In this document: positions 24,329 to 33,009 of the stretch, in pieces
How positions within the stretch are numbered: the first letter of the stretch is position 1
How the letters are laid out: every line of letters begins with the position of its first letter
From: Terribacillus halophilus
GTDB taxonomy: Bacteria > Bacillota > Bacilli > Bacillales > Amphibacillaceae
Length of the DNA stretch: 64,000 bases
Assembly (NCBI RefSeq): GCF_900162685.1
Contig: NZ_LT727828.1
Span: 2,282,235 to 2,346,234, forward strand
Direction: 5' to 3'
Translations under genes and position numbers: made by a program
The notes under the pieces: model-generated
The model's database searches: none
Seen by the model: only the letters and a program-made list of their open reading frames with translations
Told to the model about the DNA's origin: nothing

Positions 24329-25191
24329 CCTACGAAGGCTGGATTCTGCTTACAGCTTGCTTGGTCGGGATAAGCTGCGGTACTGTGGGGTGCTTCTTGA
24401 TTATCAGGCGGATGACGATGCTAGCTGATGCCATCAGCCATAGTGTACTGCTTGGTATTGTTCTCACCTTTCTTATAGCAAACAGTTTGGATGGCATGTA
24501 TATGCTGATTGGCGCAGCCGTTATCGGTTTCGTTACCACGTTCGCCATACAATCGCTTCATCAGGCAGGTGTGCAGGAAGACGCGAGTATCGGTATTGTT
24601 TTTACGACCTTCTTTGCCATCGGTGTTATCTTACTCTCGTTATTCGCAAAAGATGTTCACTTGGATGTGGAGCATGCACTCATGGGAGAAATCGCCTTTC
24701 TTCCGTTAAATACACACACGCTTTTCGGTTTCGAAATTCCGAAAGCAACTAGCATGCTACTCGCAATTACTGCATTTACCTTAGTGGTTATCCTGCTATT
24801 TTATAAGGAACTAAAAATAACGTCGTTCGATGCAGCGCTTGCTTTGACACTCGGCCTTCCCGTTACGTTGATCCATTACCTGCTCATGGGGCTTGTCAGC
24901 ATCACAGCTGTCGGTTCATTTGATGCAGTTGGCGCTATTCTGGTCGTCAGTATGCTTGTCGTGCCCGGTGTATGTGCCTACCTGCTCACGGATCGATTGT
25001 CGCTCATGCTGCTCTACAGCTGTATATTCGGGATTGCCAGTGCCGTGTTTGGCTATTATGGCGCTGCGTGGCTCGATGTTTCCATCTCTGGGGCCATGAG
25101 TACCGCAGGCGGCATCTTATTCCTATTCACATGGATTTTCTCCCCGCGATATGGCTTGCTGCAACGACTTACTTCAGCAGTCTCAACTTAA
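24325..25191 (+). CDS. mntD: Manganese ABC transporter permease MntD
   Basis: 288 residues with about eight membrane helices, ABC-3 family, paralogous to MntC (A-D-A-I-S-H-S-V-L-L-G near 33, coupling segment F-D-A-A-L-A-L-T-L-G-L-P about 170). AAGGAGG lies before ATG 24325. Last gene of the operon, with a terminator immediately after. Confidence 0.92.
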   Translation: MTYEGWILLTACLVGISCGTVGCFLIIRRMTMLADAISHSVLLGIVLTFLIANSLDGMYMLIGAAVIGFVTTFAIQSLHQAGVQEDASIGIVFTTFFAIGVILLSLFAKDVHLDVEHALMGEIAFLPLNTHTLFGFEIPKATSMLLAITAFTLVVILLFYKELKITSFDAALALTLGLPVTLIHYLLMGLVSITAVGSFDAVGAILVVSMLVVPGVCAYLLTDRLSLMLLYSCIFGIASAVFGYYGAAWLDVSISGAMSTAGGILFLFTWIFSPRYGLLQRLTSAVST

Positions 25192-25219
25192 GCAAATGGC
25201 GCCTGCCATTTGCTTTTTT
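25190..25219 (+). terminator. Terminator of mntABCD
   Basis: AGCAAATGGC and GCCATTTGCT pair around GCCT, with T6 after. Confidence 0.9.
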
Positions 25220-25284
25220 CATTCGTCTTGTTATCATTCATGGTAAAATGACAGCATAACCCTTCACAAAGCGAGGTTTAACAG

Positions 25285-26010
25285 ATGAAACGTAACGGAA
25301 AAATGGAAAGCGTCGTCCTAGACAGTATATTTTTGGACGAAAGCTTGGAAGTACGCTGGTACAAACCCGAAACATTTTCTCCCTTGTATAAGCATCAGCT
25401 ATGCATTATGCAGGATGGCAATGATTACTTTCAAATGGGCCGAATTGCAACATTAAGTGATCAGCTTCATAGCGAAGAAAAAATCCAAAACACTGTATTC
25501 GCTGGCATTCATTATCGTGACCGCTACGACCGGATAGATAAGTACTATCCGACTGGCAAGAAACATGAGGCATATCTGCAGTTCCTGCTGCACGAGGTGC
25601 TGCCGCTGCTTGAGGATGATCTGCCGACATTACATATGGGTGCAACAAGAACCCTAATGGGTGATTCCTTGGCCGGCACATTTGCGCTTCTTGCTGCTGT
25701 ACGGTTTCCTCATACCTTTGGCAGCGTGGTGATGCAGTCCCCTCTCGTCGATGAAACAGTTATGCAGGAAGTAAAAGATGCCAAACAGCTAGATAGTCTT
25801 TCTATTTATCATACAATTGGAACGAAAGAGACTGCAGTTCCGACTTCTTTTAAGAAAGAAATGGACTTTGTAGAACCAAATCGCAGTTTGCAAGCATATT
25901 TTCAGTCCAAAGCTGTCGATTATACGTATCGGGAACTAGAGGATGCTGAACATACATGGAAGTATTGGCAGCGTGATATGAAACAAGTGCTGCTTGATGT
26001 CTTCGGCTGA
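25285..26010 (+). CDS. yjcH: Esterase-like alpha/beta hydrolase YjcH
   Basis: 241 residues of the esterase D/IroE-like family. The nucleophile Ser is in M-G-D-S-L-A-G about 132-138; His is in D-A-E-H-T-W near 226; Asp is probably in the region around 190-200. No signal peptide. The next two genes are the B. subtilis yjcG and yjcF homologues, supporting the name. Substrate unknown. Its own ribosome site (AGCGAGG) is modest. Confidence 0.82.
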   Translation: MKRNGKMESVVLDSIFLDESLEVRWYKPETFSPLYKHQLCIMQDGNDYFQMGRIATLSDQLHSEEKIQNTVFAGIHYRDRYDRIDKYYPTGKKHEAYLQFLLHEVLPLLEDDLPTLHMGATRTLMGDSLAGTFALLAAVRFPHTFGSVVMQSPLVDETVMQEVKDAKQLDSLSIYHTIGTKETAVPTSFKKEMDFVEPNRSLQAYFQSKAVDYTYRELEDAEHTWKYWQRDMKQVLLDVFG

Positions 26011-26106
26011 ATCGAACATCGCATACAGCACGCCGGAACTTTGGTATAATAAGAGACAGAAGCAAATGATACGCAAATTATTCATTCTTATTTGGAGGTA
26101 TGTAAG

Positions 26107-26619
26107 ATGAACTACACGGTAGCAATATTCCCATCCGAGCAAGTGCAGCAAGAAGCCAATTCGTACCGAAAAAGATTTGATGCAGCTTATGCACTTATTA
26201 AACCTCATGTAAAGGTGAGGCAGCCCTTTGCGCTAAACGAGAATGATTTGATTGATGCTGTTAGTGAACTAAAGCGAATTGCACGTGAAACAGCCCCCTT
26301 CTCCTATACAATCGAGAAGGTGAGCACATTCGCTCCAGCTCACAATACACTTTACTTTAAAGTGTCTCCAACAGAAGAGCTGACGAACTTACATGAGCGT
26401 TTGTATCATGGCTTCTTCGATGGAGAAAAAAAATATAATTTTGTTCCGCATATTACCATCGCTCAAGAACTTTCTAACGGAGAGTACGCCGACTTACACG
26501 GAACGCTTAAGCTGAAAACCTTCCAATTCCATGAAGAAGTGACCCAGTTCCATCTATTAGAACAGCAAACGGATAGCAAGTGGACGGTAAAAGAATCATT
26601 TACATTAGGTGAGGAATAA
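26107..26619 (+). CDS. yjcG: 2H phosphoesterase-family protein YjcG
   Basis: 170 residues of the 2'-5' RNA ligase-like (2H phosphodiesterase) fold. The two half-motifs are P-H-V-K-V about 33-37 and P-H-I-T-I about 118-122, which bring two histidines together. ATG at 26107 follows GGAGG by 8 bases; the upstream in-frame start at 26092 would include the ribosome site. Cytoplasmic. Acts on an unknown cyclic nucleotide or RNA 2'-3' phosphodiester. Precedes yjcF by 3 bases. Confidence 0.85.
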   Translation: MNYTVAIFPSEQVQQEANSYRKRFDAAYALIKPHVKVRQPFALNENDLIDAVSELKRIARETAPFSYTIEKVSTFAPAHNTLYFKVSPTEELTNLHERLYHGFFDGEKKYNFVPHITIAQELSNGEYADLHGTLKLKTFQFHEEVTQFHLLEQQTDSKWTVKESFTLGEE

Positions 26620-26622
26620 ATA

Positions 26623-27045
26623 ATGAAGATAACAGTAGCAGAAAATAGTTTACAACAGCAAGATGCCTTCCAAGTAAGAACGCTCGTCTTCGTAGAAGAG
26701 CAGCAAGTACCCGCCGAACTCGAGATTGATGAATTAGAAAACGATAGCATTCATTTCGTCGGTTATGAAGAAGATGTGCCGGGGGCAGCTGCCCGAATGC
26801 GCTATGTCGATGATTATGCTAAATTGGAACGCATCTGTATTCTCAAGGATTTTCGGGGCAAGCATTACGGTAATGACCTTGTCTGGGCAATGGAAGAAGA
26901 AGCGAAAAAACGCGGCATGAAAAAAGCAAAGCTAAACGCCCAAACAAGAGCCATCCCCTTTTATGAACGACTTGGCTACACTGTCGTTTCTGACGAATTC
27001 ATGGACGCGGGAATCCCGCATAAAACGATGACGAAACAATTGTGA
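26623..27045 (+). CDS. yjcF: GNAT-family N-acetyltransferase YjcF
   Basis: 140 residues. V-R-T-L-V-F-V-E-E-Q about 19-28 opens the fold; the acetyl-CoA pyrophosphate loop is R-G-K-H-Y-G-N-D about 79-86; F-Y-E-R-L-G-Y about 113-119 closes it. ElaA/YjcF subgroup, acceptor unknown. Coupled to yjcG by a 3-base gap and followed by a terminator. Confidence 0.88.
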   Translation: MKITVAENSLQQQDAFQVRTLVFVEEQQVPAELEIDELENDSIHFVGYEEDVPGAAARMRYVDDYAKLERICILKDFRGKHYGNDLVWAMEEEAKKRGMKKAKLNAQTRAIPFYERLGYTVVSDEFMDAGIPHKTMTKQL

Positions 27046-27072
27046 GACTTCCATATCGGGAGTCTCTTTTTT
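27044..27072 (+). terminator. Terminator of yjcHGF
   Basis: GAGACTTCC and GGGAGTCTC pair with one wobble, then T6. The stem touches the yjcF stop. Confidence 0.85.
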
Positions 27073-27124
27073 GTATACGCTTGTGTCCTTTGGGAAAACT
27101 TTCTTTGAAGGGATGTGAAGAAAC

Positions 27125-27805
27125 GTGGGTACCTACGCAGAGATAATAGTAGAAGTTATTTTCGGATTCATTGGTCTGTTTCTTTTAACGAAAGTACTTG
27201 GAAAAACACAAATGAACCAGATTACAGCTTTCGATTTTATCGCCGCTATTGCTGCAGGAGAATTGTTCGGGAATGCTATATTCGATCCCGAAGCAGGATT
27301 AACGCATATAGCCGTTGCCATTATCACTTGGGGTTTGTTGATGATTGTCATTGAAAAAATCACCCAGCGCTTTAAGCGAACAAGAGGATTTTTTGAAGGA
27401 AAGCCGTCTGTTATCATCTCCCAAGGTGAAATACGCTATGAAGATATGAAAGCCAATAAAATGGACTTTAACCAGCTGATGCATCAGCTTCGAACAAATA
27501 ATGTATTTTCAATTGCAGAAGTGGATTATGCCATTATTGAAGCAAACGGCACCTTGAGTATCCTAAAGAAAAGCGCCTACCAAACACCAACCCGGAATGA
27601 TTTAAAGCTTCCGGAACAAGCTAACCCGCTTCCTGTCTCCTATATTCTAGATGGAGAAATTATTAAAGATAATGTGATCAACAGCGGACAAACCTTGGAA
27701 TGGCTGCACCAAGAAATTAAAAAACAAGGCTTTGAGAAAGTGGCAGATGTGGCGTACGCGGAATGGACATCTACAGATGGTTTATTGACAAGAGCCTACA
27801 ACTAA
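27125..27805 (+). CDS. YetF-like membrane protein (DUF421)
   Basis: 226 residues. Three hydrophobic helices in the first 85 residues (about 6-25, 34-52, 58-77) and a soluble C-terminal domain with L-R-T-N-N-V-F-S-I-A-E-V-D-Y-A-I about 119-134, the hallmark of the DUF421/YetF family. G-L-F-L-L-T-K-V-L-G-K is the conserved start. GTG at 27125 follows GGGATG weakly. YetF-type proteins are spore or general membrane proteins of unknown role in Bacillus; B. subtilis has several paralogues. Convergent with the next gene, 4 bases apart. Confidence 0.82.
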   Translation: MGTYAEIIVEVIFGFIGLFLLTKVLGKTQMNQITAFDFIAAIAAGELFGNAIFDPEAGLTHIAVAIITWGLLMIVIEKITQRFKRTRGFFEGKPSVIISQGEIRYEDMKANKMDFNQLMHQLRTNNVFSIAEVDYAIIEANGTLSILKKSAYQTPTRNDLKLPEQANPLPVSYILDGEIIKDNVINSGQTLEWLHQEIKKQGFEKVADVAYAEWTSTDGLLTRAYN

Positions 27806-27809
27806 TAAC

Positions 27810-28091
27810 CTAATATTGTGTGTCAATATAACGTCCTTTGCCAGTCAGCATGCTGAATGACTCGCTGTCAAAGGGTGTTTCTTTCGCGTTTTTTTTATTA
27901 TTAGCGTTAGACAAAGTTGCTTGATAAACCAGGCGGTCCTGGACCCGCTGCTCAAATGTGTCACGTGCTTGATCTGGTGTAACCGGATTGACACTTTCAA
28001 TTGTATAGCGATTTCTCCGTATTCCTATCACTCTGTTTTGGTAATCCATATACTGATATCCCGGTACTGGCACTCCCCAAGTCATGGGCAT
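27810..28091 (-). CDS. Small hypothetical protein in the coat region
   Basis: 93 residues. A hydrophobic, proline-containing start (M-T-W-G-V-P-V-P-G-Y-Q-Y) is followed by a charged body with R-R-N-R-Y-T-I-E and N-P-V-T-P-D-Q-A-R, and an N/K-rich segment. No signal peptide or membrane helix. AAAGGAGGAGG lies just before ATG. Family not recognised; location between YetF and coat genes suggests sporulation-time expression (inference). Confidence 0.6.
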   Translation of the reverse strand: MPMTWGVPVPGYQYMDYQNRVIGIRRNRYTIESVNPVTPDQARDTFEQRVQDRLVYQATLSNANNKKNAKETPFDSESFSMLTGKGRYIDTQY

Positions 28092-28146
28092 CTCCTCCTC
28101 CTTTACTTCTATTCTTCTATTCCCCCGTTTTTCCCTTGTTTAACAT

Positions 28147-28172
28147 AAAAAAAGCAGCCACGGCTGCTCTCT
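28147..28172 (-). terminator. Terminator of the charged coat-region protein gene
   Basis: GAGCAGCC and GGCTGCTT pair around CG/GC, followed by T7 on the minus strand. Confidence 0.8.
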
Positions 28173-28175
28173 CAC

Positions 28176-28433
28176 TTAGAACCAGAAATTCCGGCGTCTT
28201 TTATCTGTATCTTTATGTTCGTTGTCTTCCTTCTTATCTTCACGATCATTCTTCTCATCATGATGATTTTCTCTCTCTTCGTCTCTTTTACGATGCGGAC
28301 CAAAGAAGGGATCATGCTGACGCTTTTTATGATGATCGCGCTCTTCTTCTTTCACATCATCTGTATCGAGTATAACTTTATCCGCTTTGATAACTAAGTT
28401 TTTTACATGAATTACTTTTTTCTCTTCCGACAT
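28176..28433 (-). CDS. Highly charged His/Asp/Arg-rich small protein
   Basis: 85 residues. An ordered start (E-K-K-V-I-H-V-K-N-L-V-I-K-A-D-K-V-I) of alternating strand character, then a long low-complexity tail of His, Asp, Glu, Lys and Arg with H-D-P-F-F-G-P-H in it, ending in R-R-R-N-F-W-F. ATG at 28433 follows AAGGAGTG by 6 bases; the nine upstream codons overlap that site. Such tails are typical of spore coat or crust components. Family not recognised. Confidence 0.65.
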   Translation of the reverse strand: MSEEKKVIHVKNLVIKADKVILDTDDVKEEERDHHKKRQHDPFFGPHRKRDEERENHHDEKNDREDKKEDNEHKDTDKRRRNFWF

Positions 28434-28505
28434 ACGTTTCACTCCTTTTCCCAAACTCAATTCTGGAATAGTCTATGTTAGCAGCGAAAAGGTGGTGTGC
28501 ATAGT

Positions 28506-28652
28506 ATGCCTATTATAGAGAAGGACTTAGCGATTCCTTCATTACCTAATAACTTATTTAGCAATCGTGGCAAACGCCCACACATAACACCGGGCATCCC
28601 ATATCTTATTAAGGACGATACGTCATTACTTTATCTTTTTGAGAGGGGTTAA
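28506..28652 (+). CDS. 48-residue protein encoded just before cotZ
   Basis: ATG at 28506 follows AAGGTGG by 8 bases and the frame ends 4 bases before the cotZ start, so the two are probably one operon. The product is proline- and asparagine-containing (A-I-P-S-L-P-N-N-L-F, then H-I-T-P-G-I-P-Y) with no membrane helix. The cotZ ribosome site (GAGAGGGG) lies inside its last codons, which suggests coupled translation. Family not recognised; likely a small coat protein by context. Confidence 0.6.
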   Translation: MPIIEKDLAIPSLPNNLFSNRGKRPHITPGIPYLIKDDTSLLYLFERG

Positions 28653-28656
28653 CATC

Positions 28657-29148
28657 ATGAGCTGTGGATGTGAAAAAGGCACAGGCTGCGTAATCGATAT
28701 CCTAAAAGAAATCGCTAATGCACAAAAGGATATCTACACAGAATGCTGTGCAACAAGTGCGGAACAATCCATCAACGATCTTCTAGGCAACTGGGGAGGA
28801 TCCACTGGTTTTGATACAGTACCATTTATTCTTTACAACCAGGACGGCACTCCATTTAGAGGTCTTGGAGTCGTACCAGGATCTGTACCAGGAGCACTTG
28901 GACCGCTTGTTGCGAGCTTCTACTTCCGTGTGAAGACAGTATACGAGGACGGATGTGCGGTATTGGAATTGCTGCGTGATCCGGCAGATCTAAACCTAAC
29001 ACCAGATACAATTGATGTCCAGGCGGTTGCGAACTTGACTGCAACTGGCGTTTGCTTCACTGTCGACTTGCACTGCTTCTGCCATATTTCAACGCTTCCA
29101 GCAATCTCTGCTTTCAACGGAAATACTGGAACAACACCATCTATCTAA
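28657..29148 (+). CDS. cotZ: Spore coat protein, CotZ/CotY family
   Basis: 163 residues, cysteine-rich. M-S-C-G-C-E-K-G-T-G-C opens the protein, then E-C-C about 30-32, and a C-terminal F-H-C-F-C pattern (V-D-L-H-C-F-C-H). The body has F-I-L-Y-N-Q-D-G-T-P-F as in CotY/CotZ. These proteins form disulfide-crosslinked two-dimensional sheets of the spore crust/exosporium basal layer. ATG at 28657 follows GAGAGGGG by 8 bases. B. subtilis has two adjacent paralogues (CotY, CotZ); only one is here. Convergent with cotO. Confidence 0.88.
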   Translation: MSCGCEKGTGCVIDILKEIANAQKDIYTECCATSAEQSINDLLGNWGGSTGFDTVPFILYNQDGTPFRGLGVVPGSVPGALGPLVASFYFRVKTVYEDGCAVLELLRDPADLNLTPDTIDVQAVANLTATGVCFTVDLHCFCHISTLPAISAFNGNTGTTPSI

Positions 29149-29151
29149 AGA

Positions 29152-29191
29152 GAAAAAGTTCAATCTTGAAATTCAAGATTGAACTTTTTTC
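29152..29191. terminator. Bidirectional terminator between cotZ and cotO
   Basis: AAAAAGTTCAATCTTG and CAAGATTGAACTTTTTT form a perfect 16-bp stem around AAATT. Confidence 0.92.
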
Positions 29192-29650
29192 TTAAAATCC
29201 AAGCAGCTTGATATCCTTGATGGCTGCTAACTTAATTTCTCGTTTAAATGGACGGCGTACCGATTTCACCTGAATAACATCTTCATCTATCCCCAAAATA
29301 ATTCCAATAATGCTAGTTTCCTCGGTTACAATTTCACATTTCATCCGCGGAATTTGAGAAGGAAGATTCAAGCAGTAATCAATCCTCTCAATTAGCGTCA
29401 GGTCTTTGAAATTCCCCTTCTTTTTCTGTTTTGGAACTTCTATTTCCGCTGACTTTTCTTCTTCTTCCAAACGCACAGCTTCTTCCGTTATTTCCTTTAG
29501 TAGTTCTTCTGGTATCTCTTCTGCTACCTCTTCTTTCCTCTTTTCTTTCGTTGTTCGGTAAGCTTGCTGCATGGCTGCTTTCGGCAAATCCAGTTTTGGC
29601 TGGGAGATAAATAACAGCGGCTGCTCGCGTCGTACTTTCCCTTTAGACAT
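29192..29650 (-). CDS. cotO: Spore coat morphogenetic protein CotO
   Basis: 152 residues. N-terminus R-E-Q-P-L-L-F-I-S-Q-P about 8-18, a charged coiled central part rich in Glu (about 40-75), and a conserved C-terminal domain with L-T-L-I-E-R-I-D-Y about 84-92 and V-R-R-P-F-K-R-E-I. This is the CotO (YjbX) architecture; CotO assembles the outer coat under CotH/CotE control in B. subtilis. The tail shares the same stop-proximal terminator with cotZ. Confidence 0.85.
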   Translation of the reverse strand: MSKGKVRREQPLLFISQPKLDLPKAAMQQAYRTTKEKRKEEVAEEIPEELLKEITEEAVRLEEEEKSAEIEVPKQKKKGNFKDLTLIERIDYCLNLPSQIPRMKCEIVTEETSIIGIILGIDEDVIQVKSVRRPFKREIKLAAIKDIKLLGF

Positions 29651-29725
29651 GCATTGTCCTCCTCTACATTAGGATTCCTACCTAGTGTATGCATTTCCTT
29701 ACAAGTCGGTGCCCAGATAATTGCA

Positions 29726-29753
29726 TAAAAAAAAGACTGTCCGCAGACAGCCT
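29726..29753 (-). terminator. Terminator of the mgtE-yjbQ operon
   Basis: GGCTGTC and GACAGTC pair around TGCG, then T8 on the minus strand, directly after the yjbQ stop. Confidence 0.85.
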
Positions 29754-31589
29754 TTATTCTAATACCTCTCGTAAATCGCCTACATATTCACCAGAACCTG
29801 TAACGATAAGCATGTCATCCAATCGGAGCACGGTATCGCCATGCGGAACGATGGAATCCTTTCCACGGAAGATACGGACAATAATCAAATCCCCATGAAA
29901 CGGAAACTGCCGCAGAGACACGCCATCATAGGCAGGATTCTGCACGGAAACTTGATAAAGCGCATTATCCTGGTTGGTCATAATATTGACAACACTAGGC
30001 GCCTCAATCAGCGCTTTAAATAATGCATTCGTTGACAGCAGCACAGAAAATACCTCTACATCTTTTTCCTTCAATGCATCGCTTATCGTTGGCTGTTCAA
30101 TACGAGCAATAACTCGTTCGACTCCAAGTTCTTTGGCATGAAGCGCGAGTTCTTTATTTCTCTCTTCATCCCCAGATGAAACAACCAGGATATCGACATC
30201 GAACACCCCGAGAGCTTCCAGTTTTACAGGATCGTAGTCTTCCAGTTCTCGGATGTCAAAGCGTGATTGTGCCAGGCTCTCATCAAGTTTGTCTTGTTTT
30301 GTGTGGTACAAATGCGTCCGATAATACCGCTCATCTAAATTGCGCACAGAAGGCATCGTCAGCTGATTCGCACCAATAAATCCAACATCATACTTCTTCT
30401 CTGTTTCCACATAACGCACATAAAATCGCTTGAAGAACCATGGTGTAACAATACAGCTGATAACAGCTACCAAGATGAGTGCTCCTTCCATCTTGCTGTC
30501 AATAACGCCAATCCGCTCACCGATTGCAGCGGCAGCAATAACCAACGATAACGTAGACGTCAGAATGGTACCTGCACTAATGACAGAGCGCCAATCATAC
30601 CATCGTCGTAAATATAGCACTGGCACGATTTTTGACACGAGCAGCGCAACTAGAAGCAGCGGAATGAGCATTAATATTTGTGGATCTGTAAGCAAGGAGC
30701 GTAAGTCCATCTCTACTCCGATCATTACGAAGAAGATTGGAATCAAGAAGCCATACCCAAAACTGTCCAGCTGATGGACAAGTTCCTGATTTGGCGACAG
30801 CAAGGAAACGAGTGTCCCAGCTAAGAAAGCACCTAAAATGTTTTCAGCACCTACGGATTCGGATACGGCTACAAGAACGATAATTAATGTAAAGACAGCT
30901 CTTGTCCCAATCTGGACAGTTCCCTTTGATAATGTTTCAACAAAGGATCGCTTTTGGAATATCTTCCCGACAAAGTAAAGCAGAATACCAACACCAAACA
31001 GAATGAGCAATAGCCACATGCTGCCGCCTTCATGTCCATAAATGGAGGCAAATACAGCGAGCAGGATCATTGTGGACAAATCTGCAATGACTGCGATCAT
31101 CAAGATTGTCTGTCCAAAAGTCGACTTCATCATTTGTGCTTCTTTCAATGTTGGAACGACAACACCTAATGAAATCGTTGAAATGATTAATGTCATTAAG
31201 AAAACATTATCGATAAAGCCTGCCAGAACAAAGGCATAAGATAACCCGACAGATAAAATAAGAATACCTGCAAACACAATAACCGATATAATAAACGGAG
31301 ATTGTGTTGGCTGACCTTCCTTCTTCCTTTTCTTCTTATTCGCAAAGATGGAAAAGTCAATTTCCAACCCGCTTAAAAACATTAAAAAGATAAAACCAAG
31401 TGTAGATAAAGTTTCCAGCCACGTGCTCTGATTCACTAAATCAAAACCACTTTGGCCGATAATAATACCAACGATAATCTCTGCAACAACGACCGGGAGC
31501 GCACGGAGCTTCAGACGATTCATTAAAATCGGTGTGAGGAATGCTGCTAGAATAACTACTACTAGGGAAAGAATGGATTCATGCTCCAT
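29754..31589 (-). CDS. yjbQ: CPA2 monovalent cation:H+ antiporter with TrkA domains (YjbQ)
   Basis: 611 residues. About 12 membrane helices (residues 5-385) of the KefB/KefC (CPA2) family, followed by a cytoplasmic RCK_N (TrkA_N) part about 400-520 and a TrkA_C domain about 530-610 (D-G-V-S-L-R-Q-F-P-F, D-M-L-I-V-T-G-S). TrkA domains bind nucleotides and gate K+ or Na+ flux. The start is 21 bases after the mgtE stop with AAGGAGGG, so both are one operon. Ion selectivity cannot be read. Confidence 0.88.
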   Translation of the reverse strand: MEHESILSLVVVILAAFLTPILMNRLKLRALPVVVAEIIVGIIIGQSGFDLVNQSTWLETLSTLGFIFLMFLSGLEIDFSIFANKKKRKKEGQPTQSPFIISVIVFAGILILSVGLSYAFVLAGFIDNVFLMTLIISTISLGVVVPTLKEAQMMKSTFGQTILMIAVIADLSTMILLAVFASIYGHEGGSMWLLLILFGVGILLYFVGKIFQKRSFVETLSKGTVQIGTRAVFTLIIVLVAVSESVGAENILGAFLAGTLVSLLSPNQELVHQLDSFGYGFLIPIFFVMIGVEMDLRSLLTDPQILMLIPLLLVALLVSKIVPVLYLRRWYDWRSVISAGTILTSTLSLVIAAAAIGERIGVIDSKMEGALILVAVISCIVTPWFFKRFYVRYVETEKKYDVGFIGANQLTMPSVRNLDERYYRTHLYHTKQDKLDESLAQSRFDIRELEDYDPVKLEALGVFDVDILVVSSGDEERNKELALHAKELGVERVIARIEQPTISDALKEKDVEVFSVLLSTNALFKALIEAPSVVNIMTNQDNALYQVSVQNPAYDGVSLRQFPFHGDLIIVRIFRGKDSIVPHGDTVLRLDDMLIVTGSGEYVGDLREVLE

Positions 31590-31610
31590 GCTGGACCCTC
31601 CTTTTTTCTT

Positions 31611-32978
31611 CTATTGTGTAATAAATCCCATAAAGGCTGTTGCCAGCCCAAAATAAATCAAGATGGATATAATGTCATTGATTGTCGTAATAAAGGGACC
31701 CGAAGCTATAGCCGGATCTATATTCATTTTGTGCATGAGAAGCGGAATAATGGCTCCTGCTAATGTTGCAATAATCAATGTAGTAAAAATGGATAGTCCT
31801 ACAAGTAAGCCAAGATAGACATTATTCTGCCAAATCGCAACTACTATGGTAATCACGATACCGCAGCTTAATCCAGTCATCATACCTGTCAGGCCTTCAC
31901 GCAGCACCATACGCATCTTACCGCGCTTGGCGATATCACCCGTTGCCATACCACGTACTGCGACTGCAAGTGCTTGGGTTCCTGTATTACCTCCCATACC
32001 ACCAATGAGCGGTATGAAGCTTGCAAGGATAGCAACTTGGCTAAGCGTTGATTCAAAGCGGCTGATCAAGCTAGCCGTGATCATACCAAGAAAAAGAAGT
32101 GCAACAAGCCACGGAAGACGTTTTCGTGCAGATACAAAGGCACTATCTTCACCTTTTTCGGTATCACTTACACCGGCTAGTCGGCTGTAATCTTCATCCG
32201 CTTCCTCTTCCATAACGTCAAGAATATCATCGACCGTAATAATCCCAAGGATATGATTTTGAAAATCCACAACTGGCAGTGCTAGGAAGTCATAATCACG
32301 CATCATTTGCGCAGCGTGTTCTTGGTCATCTCCGACAGCTACACTGACAATCCGGTCACTCATCACTTCCGATATAAGCCAATCTTTTTCTGCAATAATT
32401 AAGTTACGCAATGAAATAACACCGACTAGTTTTTTGTCGATATCGACGACGTACGTATAATAAATGGTCTCAGCATCAGGTGCTTCTGCACGCAGATGCA
32501 GCATCGCTTCTCTTACTGTATCGGCGGCACTGACACTGACGAATTCCGTCGTCATAATACTTCCCGCCGTTTTATCCTCATAATGAAGAAGATGCTTAAT
32601 TTCATCCGCAGCTTCTTTTTCCATTATTGTAATGAAGCTAGCAACCTTATTCTTGTCCATTTCCTTCAATATATCAACCGCATCATCGGCCGACATCTCC
32701 GCCAGTACCTGGGCCGCATATCGGGAATACATCTCGGTGAAATATTCGTCCGCATTTTCTTGATCAACGTTTTCCATTATCTCGGCTGCTTCTTCAGGGG
32801 AAAGATAGGAATAGATCTGTTTACGAACCTCTTCTGGCTGCTCTTCGAAAACGGCAGCTTGATCATATGGGTGCAGTTCTAGGTATTCTGCACGAAATTG
32901 ATCAATCTGCTGGTTGGCTAGTGCTTCCCTTATTTTATTCTGATATAGTAAGACTTCTTGGTTTTCTAAATGATCCAT
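31611..32978 (-). CDS. mgtE: Magnesium transporter MgtE
   Basis: 455 residues. The N-terminal superhelical domain (about 5-130) contains repeated D-A-A-E-I and A-D-D-A-V-D-I-L helices, two CBS domains lie about 135-255 (T-T-E-F-V-S-V, V-T-V-D-D-I-L-D-V), a plug helix about 265-285, and five membrane helices (about 290-450) with G-G-M-G-G-N-T-G-T-Q, the selectivity segment. Mg2+ binding between N and CBS domains closes the channel. ATG at 32978 follows GAGGAGG by 7 bases; 20 upstream codons cross the promoter. No M-box riboswitch is seen, so control is probably post-translational. Confidence 0.93.
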   Translation of the reverse strand: MDHLENQEVLLYQNKIREALANQQIDQFRAEYLELHPYDQAAVFEEQPEEVRKQIYSYLSPEEAAEIMENVDQENADEYFTEMYSRYAAQVLAEMSADDAVDILKEMDKNKVASFITIMEKEAADEIKHLLHYEDKTAGSIMTTEFVSVSAADTVREAMLHLRAEAPDAETIYYTYVVDIDKKLVGVISLRNLIIAEKDWLISEVMSDRIVSVAVGDDQEHAAQMMRDYDFLALPVVDFQNHILGIITVDDILDVMEEEADEDYSRLAGVSDTEKGEDSAFVSARKRLPWLVALLFLGMITASLISRFESTLSQVAILASFIPLIGGMGGNTGTQALAVAVRGMATGDIAKRGKMRMVLREGLTGMMTGLSCGIVITIVVAIWQNNVYLGLLVGLSIFTTLIIATLAGAIIPLLMHKMNIDPAIASGPFITTINDIISILIYFGLATAFMGFITQ

Positions 32979-33009
32979 AAGCCAGCCTCCTCGCTTGCAC
33001 GAAAAATCA

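Noticed and set aside
28001-28375. 124-codon plus-strand frame
   Set aside because: Antisense to two genes with clear ribosome sites; Ser/Leu/His-rich composition is a reverse-complement artefact.
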